39,953 nt of DNA, taken from Croceicoccus estronivorus. Lineage in GTDB: Bacteria > Pseudomonadota > Alphaproteobacteria > Sphingomonadales > Sphingomonadaceae. Both the position numbers and the translations under genes were made by a program. The notes under the pieces are model-generated. The model was not told the DNA's origin. It saw only the letters and a list, made by a program, of their open reading frames with translations, and did not search any database. Location: assembly GCF_001625325.1 (NCBI RefSeq), contig NZ_JRQQ01000011.1:1-39953 (forward strand), given 5' to 3'. This document shows, in pieces, positions 35,661-39,953 of this stretch; position 1 is the first letter of the stretch, and the number at the start of each line of letters is the position of its first letter.

Positions 35661-35958
35661 CCGACGCTGGCATTTTCGGAAGTAGAGACCAGCCACCTCA
35701 ATAGCCGGAGGAAAGCGCCCCACCATTCTCCAATCGGTAAATGTGGTGAAGGACAATTATGCGGACCGACCAATTAGCGCAACCGAGCGGCCTGGTTGCG
35801 GACGCCCCAGCGAACAGCGGCAAAATTCGGCAACGACTGCATCCATCAATCTCGCAGTATCGCCCGATTTCTTCTTCGAGGAGGAAAGCGCCCTCTTGTT
35901 AATTGTACGGTGACGTGCGAATAAATTCCCATCACACTATAGTTCGAGAGGAACTGCG
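35661..35958. other. Scar region after the IS-like end, no gene seen
   Basis: Nearly 300 bases without a convincing gene. A frame of 82 codons on the minus strand (35508-35756) overlaps the IS-like end and has no recognised motif. The last 50 bases are AT-richer and contain CTATAG near 35938, a possible promoter element for the small exported protein. Confidence 0.35.
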
Positions 35959-36261
35959 ATGACCCGTGCCCTTCTTCCTGCCATTGCCCTGATGATGCTC
36001 GCACCGACGGTTGCTTTCGCAGGCGATGCAACGGCGGCACATTATTCGACCAGCACAACCACCATCGGCACCCTGCTTGACGACCCCGCCGCCAAGGCAA
36101 TCGTTGAGAAGAACATTCCCGGCATGACGACCAGTGCCCAGATCGACATGGCCCGCGGCATGACGCTGAAGGACATTCAGCAGTATTCGTCCGATCAGGT
36201 AACGGATGCCAAACTTGCCGCAATCGATGCAGAATTGGCGGAACTGCCTGCGACGAACTAA
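35959..36261 (+). CDS. Small exported protein of unknown function
   Basis: A 100-residue protein with a cleavable signal peptide (MTRALLPAIALMMLAPTVAFAG) and an acidic-helical mature part. It contains STTTIGTLLDDPAAKAIVEK and DMARGMTLKDIQQYSSDQVTDAKLAAID, given in parts as MARGMTLKDIQQYS and TDAKLAAIDAEL, a pattern I have seen in conserved hypothetical proteins of sphingomonads. The GAGAGGAACTGCG before the ATG is a good ribosome binding site. It lies just before the SDR gene, 98 bases upstream of it. The function is unknown; a periplasmic helper is only a guess. Confidence 0.75.
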   Translation: MTRALLPAIALMMLAPTVAFAGDATAAHYSTSTTTIGTLLDDPAAKAIVEKNIPGMTTSAQIDMARGMTLKDIQQYSSDQVTDAKLAAIDAELAELPATN

Positions 36262-36359
36262 TTTCGCCTGTTTTCGCTGCCCGCGGTCAGCGCCCGAATG
36301 GACGAGGCCGGGGATAGACACTCCGCCCTCTGTTTCGGATCTTCGTTTGAGGACAGCCG

Positions 36360-37781
36360 ATGACCAGTAGCCGCAAGACGGTTTTCCTCACAGGCGCCAC
36401 CGGCAACATGGGGCGTGAAGCGGTCAGGCGCATTGCAGCGCGTGGCGATGTCAAACTGCGCGTGCTGGTCCGGCCGGGGGAGCGGAACCACCCGGTCGTT
36501 CGAAACATCCAGCGGAGGGCGCTCGCCGATATCGTCTGGGGGGATCTGACCGATCCCGTAGTGATCCGAGAATGCGTCTCCGGCGCGGACATCGTGCTTC
36601 ACGTCGGCGGGCTGGTTTCGCCGCTCGCTGACCGGCTACCGCCAGAGCAGGTTTCGGCAGTGAATGTCGGGGCGGCGCGCAACATCGTCGACGGGATCGT
36701 AGCGTCCGGCGGCGCCGAACGAACACGGCTCGTCTATATCGGTACTGTGGCCGAAACCGGTAGCCGCAACGCGCCGATCCATTGGGGGCGCACCGGCGAT
36801 CCGATCAAGATCAGCGCTTACGACCATTACGCCGTCACCAAGACACAGGCCGAAGCGATCGTGGCGGAAAGCGGTATCCGCCGGTGGGTTTCACTGCGCC
36901 AGAGTGGCATGGCCCATTTCGAGATGTGGAAGATCGTCGATCCGATCATGTTCCACAATCCGCTGAACGGCGTGTTCGAATGGTCAACCGCCAACGACAG
37001 TGGCCGTCTGATGGCCGCGCTGTGCTCCGACGACATACCCGAAGCGATATGGCGCGGATTTTACAACATCGGCGGCGGTGCAAAATCCCGCGTGGTCAAT
37101 CATGAATTCATGGCCGCGAACATGTCGCGCTATCGTGAAATCCTGCGCCCTCACTGGTTCGCAACACGCAATTTCCATGGCCAATGGTATTCGGATTCCG
37201 ACAAGCTGGAAGCGCTCGTGCCGTTTCGGGAGCAGTCGCTCGACGCCTTTATGGCCGAAGCCCCACGCCATACGCCATGGCTTGTCCGTACACTTCCGAA
37301 CCTGCTTCCCGGCGTCGCGCGCAAACGGATCGAAGCAATGGCCGAGGGCGAAGGCGGAACGCTCCACTGGTTCGCGAGCAACGACGAGGCGAAGATACGC
37401 GCCTATTTTGGATCACGCACTGCGTGGGAGGCCATTCCGCGAGACTGGGACACATTTCCCTTTGCTTCACCATCGCGTGAACCCGTCCTGCTCGATCACG
37501 GGTACGACGAAACCCGCCAGCCGCAGGATTGGACCGGCGATGATCTTGCTGCGGCGGCAGTGTTTCGAGGCGGTGTCTGCCACGACACCATGCCCGAGAG
37601 CCCCTTCACCCCGATCGAATGGAATTGTGCGAACGGGCATCGCTTCGCCATGTCGCCCAATCTCATGCTGAAAGGTGGTCACTGGTGCCCGGATTGCATG
37701 ATTAACCCTTCGAGCTACGACGAGACAGCCCGGCGGAGCCCCTTCTTCGCCCAGGTCTGGACCGAAGAGCGAGACGCCTGA
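36360..37781 (+). CDS. SDR/epimerase with C-terminal zinc-ribbon-like domain
   Basis: A 473-residue protein in two parts. The first 290 residues form an extended short-chain dehydrogenase: VFLTGATGNMGREAVRRIA binds NAD(P), and the catalytic Tyr157-Lys161 pair lies in YDHYAVTKTQAE. The remainder is unusual: a helical region, then WNCANGHRFAMSPNLMLKGGHWCPDC-type motif given as CANGHRF (Cys423, His427) and HWCPDC (Cys443, Cys446), which looks like a zinc-binding treble clef. Typical epimerases end near residue 320. I do not recognise the substrate. The ATG follows GAGGACAGCCG. Upstream lies the small exported protein, downstream a long AT-rich region. Confidence 0.8.
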   Translation: MTSSRKTVFLTGATGNMGREAVRRIAARGDVKLRVLVRPGERNHPVVRNIQRRALADIVWGDLTDPVVIRECVSGADIVLHVGGLVSPLADRLPPEQVSAVNVGAARNIVDGIVASGGAERTRLVYIGTVAETGSRNAPIHWGRTGDPIKISAYDHYAVTKTQAEAIVAESGIRRWVSLRQSGMAHFEMWKIVDPIMFHNPLNGVFEWSTANDSGRLMAALCSDDIPEAIWRGFYNIGGGAKSRVVNHEFMAANMSRYREILRPHWFATRNFHGQWYSDSDKLEALVPFREQSLDAFMAEAPRHTPWLVRTLPNLLPGVARKRIEAMAEGEGGTLHWFASNDEAKIRAYFGSRTAWEAIPRDWDTFPFASPSREPVLLDHGYDETRQPQDWTGDDLAAAAVFRGGVCHDTMPESPFTPIEWNCANGHRFAMSPNLMLKGGHWCPDCMINPSSYDETARRSPFFAQVWTEERDA

Positions 37782-38631
37782 TAGGCAAACCTGTCGCGCA
37801 GACGCGATACGCGGGGGCGAAACCCAACCGGACCATTGGTCACTGCCGCGTATTACGGCACGAGCCCCATCGACCGGAGGCGCACTTTCAAACGCGCGGC
37901 ACACTTGCGCGCCCCGGATACTATCCATGCGCATGCCAAAGATCAGTCGATGCCCGCAGAGCCGCCAGGTTCGAGGTGCACTGAAGCGACCACCTCAATG
38001 CACGCCGAAAGGCAGTGGAACACTGGAATATACTGATCGCTTCGGAAAAATTTTTAGGTGTATTCACCTATATTTGATGTAACCAACAGCATTATCACCC
38101 ATAATTTTGTGTGTGTTTCGTAAAATTTCAGCGGCCTGCACGCTTGACACAAGGTCAATTTACATAGTTAACCAAAATAACCTTGTGGCGTAAAGACCGC
38201 TTGCAAATATCGCTGGGATGGGGTTTCTTGGGGGTATATGAAACAACCAGTCGCTGTTGCGGGTATTTTTGCGTGAAACAGTATCAGGTCTGCTTATATG
38301 AAAAATAAAATTGCAGAGGACAAATCCGTTCCATTAAATCCTGATGGGTGTTCAATATTTTACAGAAATTTATATTCTTTAGATCATCGCGTGATCCATT
38401 GAATGGATGCAATGAATCTGCATTTCTGCAAACCATAGCGATATATTAGGGAAATTTCCCTTACTTAATATAATATTACCATGATATTTTTGATATGCGT
38501 CAATTATTTCTCATGGTTGAGACTGTTTAGTGTTTCCGTAATATTCGAACTCTAACAAGTTAACTTATGGATCGTGGCGTTAACCCCTGACTTCGCGGGT
38601 GGCGTCGTTCTTGGGCAAAGGGGCAATCGAA
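37782..38631. promoter_or_regulatory. Long leader region with an AT-rich block
   Basis: Some 850 bases without a confident gene. The first 250 are GC-rich like the rest of the window; from about 38035 to 38570 the DNA becomes clearly AT-rich, with sharp edges. It contains TTGACA at 38144-38149, three GTTAAC hexamers (38167-38172, 38559-38564, 38579-38584), the palindrome GGGAAATTTCCC near 38450, and the hairpin TAGGTG-TATT-CACCTA at 38055-38070. Two very short frames (38238-38276 and 38298-38402) may be leader peptides but lack proof. The block probably regulates the surface-protein gene that starts at 38632. Confidence 0.45.
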
Positions 38632-39953
38632 ATGAAGAGTGTGTCGAGCAAAAGCCGGGCTCGCCTGCTGACCACAGTCGGCGGGGCAATTGTTGCATCA
38701 ATCGCTATCACACCCGCGCACGCGGCAGATACGACCGTCAATTCCGATGGCACGCTGGCTACTGTCACGGGCTATGTCGACGTTGATTCCATTCTCAACA
38801 ACGCGGGCGCGATTGACTCGAACGCCAACGGTTCCTTCAATGGTGTGGCCCAGACCGTCAGCCCGACAACGGCGACAACCATCACCGTGACTGGCAACGA
38901 TGTTACCGCAACGTCCTTCGGCAACAATTTCGACAACCTGATCGACCTGACCACGATCGACAACGACGGCCTCAATGATGGTGCCGGCTCGCTGGGTTAC
39001 ACGATCAACACGAGTGTCGTCACCGGCACGGCGAGTGGTAACGACATCGGGGCTGACCTCGACAATTTCGCTATCGGCAGCGTTCTGGTCGGAGGCAACA
39101 GCATCGACGCCAACGCGACCGGCAACAACGGCAGCACCACACTGTCCGGTTCGATCCCCGATACATATTCGTCGACTGCAACCGGTTCCTCCTCGATCGA
39201 CACCAATGGCGTCGACGACATGCTCTATGCGGAAGGCAGCCTGGTCGCCAGCACCCTGCAGATAAAGCGAGCGAACTCGATCACGGCCACGGCTGACGAC
39301 AACGATATCGGGCTGAACCTGATCAGCACGCAGGAGAATGACATTCTCGCAGCCCCGGCCGTTGACGGCAACAGTGTCGGCGCCACGGCAAAGGGTAACA
39401 GCTCCGCCACCACGATCGACATTCAGTCCGGCGACGCGCCGACCTTCACCGGCAGCGCAGTGGTCACCAACCGGCAACATACGAGCTCCGGCGTTCTTAA
39501 CATTTCCGACGTGACGGCACTCAATAACGATACCCGGATCGTTGCGACGCTCGATGCGGATTCCCCGTTCTTGAACACGCTGGAAGGCAGCCTCTCGGTT
39601 GACGGCAACACCGTCAGTTCCAGCGCCAGCGGTAACGAAGCGCTGGGCACGACTACGGGCCAGGCGGGCAACCGTATCCTTCTGGCCGATGGCATGTCCT
39701 TTGCCGGAACCAGTTCCACCACCGCATCGGTGGATTCTACCCATGATGCCGGCATCGTGTCGAGCGATGCCCAGGCCGATCTGGTCATTCACAACAATCA
39801 GAGCAATGTGGCGCTGACCAACAGCCCCCGCATGGAAATCGGGGCCACGACGAGCGCCAGTGTGATCGGCGCTGACGTACAGGCGATTGATGGCGGCTCG
39901 ATCTCTATTTCCGACAACGCTTCGACCGCGACTGCCAGCGGCAACGCTGCCAG
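38632..39953 (+). CDS. Large secreted repeat protein, putative surface adhesin (partial)
   Basis: The first 440 codons of a gene that continues past the window. A signal peptide (about residues 1-29, ending PAHAA) is followed by a Ser/Thr/Asn/Asp-rich sequence almost free of Cys. A degenerate motif recurs, of the form GN-[ST/D]-hydrophobic-xAxAxGN: GNDVTATSFGNN (88-99), GNSIDANATGNN (155-166), GNSVGATAKGNS (248-259), GNTVSSSASGNE (325-336) and DNASTATASGNA (428-439). Spacing is about 70-100 residues, suggesting a beta-rich fibre or solenoid. AAGGGGC lies eight bases before the ATG. Family assignment is open; similarity to Caulobacter holdfast-attachment proteins is possible but unverified. 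Confidence 0.7.
   Translation, partial: MKSVSSKSRARLLTTVGGAIVASIAITPAHAADTTVNSDGTLATVTGYVDVDSILNNAGAIDSNANGSFNGVAQTVSPTTATTITVTGNDVTATSFGNNFDNLIDLTTIDNDGLNDGAGSLGYTINTSVVTGTASGNDIGADLDNFAIGSVLVGGNSIDANATGNNGSTTLSGSIPDTYSSTATGSSSIDTNGVDDMLYAEGSLVASTLQIKRANSITATADDNDIGLNLISTQENDILAAPAVDGNSVGATAKGNSSATTIDIQSGDAPTFTGSAVVTNRQHTSSGVLNISDVTALNNDTRIVATLDADSPFLNTLEGSLSVDGNTVSSSASGNEALGTTTGQAGNRILLADGMSFAGTSSTTASVDSTHDAGIVSSDAQADLVIHNNQSNVALTNSPRMEIGATTSASVIGADVQAIDGGSISISDNASTATASGNAA

Noticed and set aside
35508-35756. Minus-strand 82-codon frame as a transposase
   Set aside because: No transposase motif is visible, and it overlaps the IS-like end; it may only reflect conserved non-coding IS sequence.
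38238-38402. Two tiny frames in the AT-rich leader (12 and 34 residues), the first with GGGGGT before its ATG
   Set aside because: Too short to separate from chance in AT-rich DNA and no similarity; kept only as possible leader peptides.
38698-39792. A long minus-strand frame of 364 codons opposite the repeat protein
   Set aside because: It is the antisense shadow of the plus-strand gene, which has a signal peptide, ribosome binding site and repeats.

Overview
This window is a piece of chromosome from a GC-rich alphaproteobacterium, most likely a member of the Sphingomonadales (Erythrobacter/Novosphingobium/Sphingopyxis-like). That placement is inferred from gene content: a chvI-chvG two-component system followed directly by a short HPr kinase, rapZ, a mannose-type EIIA and HPr; a large TonB-dependent receptor; a compact RNase E/G next to maf, infA and yacG; and a K+-independent H+-pyrophosphatase. 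No search was run, so the species is unknown.

Layout. 283-5584 (+): chvI, chvG, hprK, rapZ, EIIA, HPr and a SpoU methyltransferase, many overlapping by a few bases, forming an envelope-sensing and phosphotransfer signalling operon. 5643-8407: a META-domain lipoprotein convergent with a second lipoprotein, then rmuC and a 47-codon gene with a strong ribosome binding site, all three on the minus strand. 8705-11802: def and recR (minus) diverge from fmt and truA (plus). 11827-13999: an MDR oxidoreductase and cobS converge on a bidirectional terminator hairpin. 14066-17958: an HxlR-type regulator divergent from a five-gene run of VOC and glutathione S-transferase proteins, with two 15-bp near-identical repeats at the divergent promoter. 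18198-21093: a J-domain protein, BolA, pirin and DUF2332. 21149-26799: hisG-hisD-nusB-thiL, then hppA and its terminator. 26888-33456: tesB-like thioesterase, hemerythrin, uvrC, TonB receptor, infA. 33468-35344: maf, RNase E/G, yacG, tRNA-Phe(GAA). 35345-39953 is the accessory end: an internally deleted tyrosine integrase abutting tRNA-Phe, interrupted by an IS21-like end, then a small exported protein, an SDR with a C-terminal zinc-ribbon, an AT-rich leader of about 500 bp, and the first 440 codons of a large secreted repeat protein that runs off the window.

How it fits together. Most of the window is conserved housekeeping DNA (translation initiation, tRNA/rRNA modification, DNA repair, histidine and thiamine biosynthesis, membrane energetics). 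The parts most worth a second look are the integrase/IS scar at tRNA-Phe, the HxlR operator repeats, cobS standing apart from its usual partners because a VOC/GST block lies between it and dnaJ/bolA, the zinc-ribbon SDR fusion, the small YegP-like gene, and the repeat-rich surface protein. I did not find a CRISPR array, a recognisable defence system or a complete mobile element. I see nothing that I could honestly call an entirely new system, only candidates.
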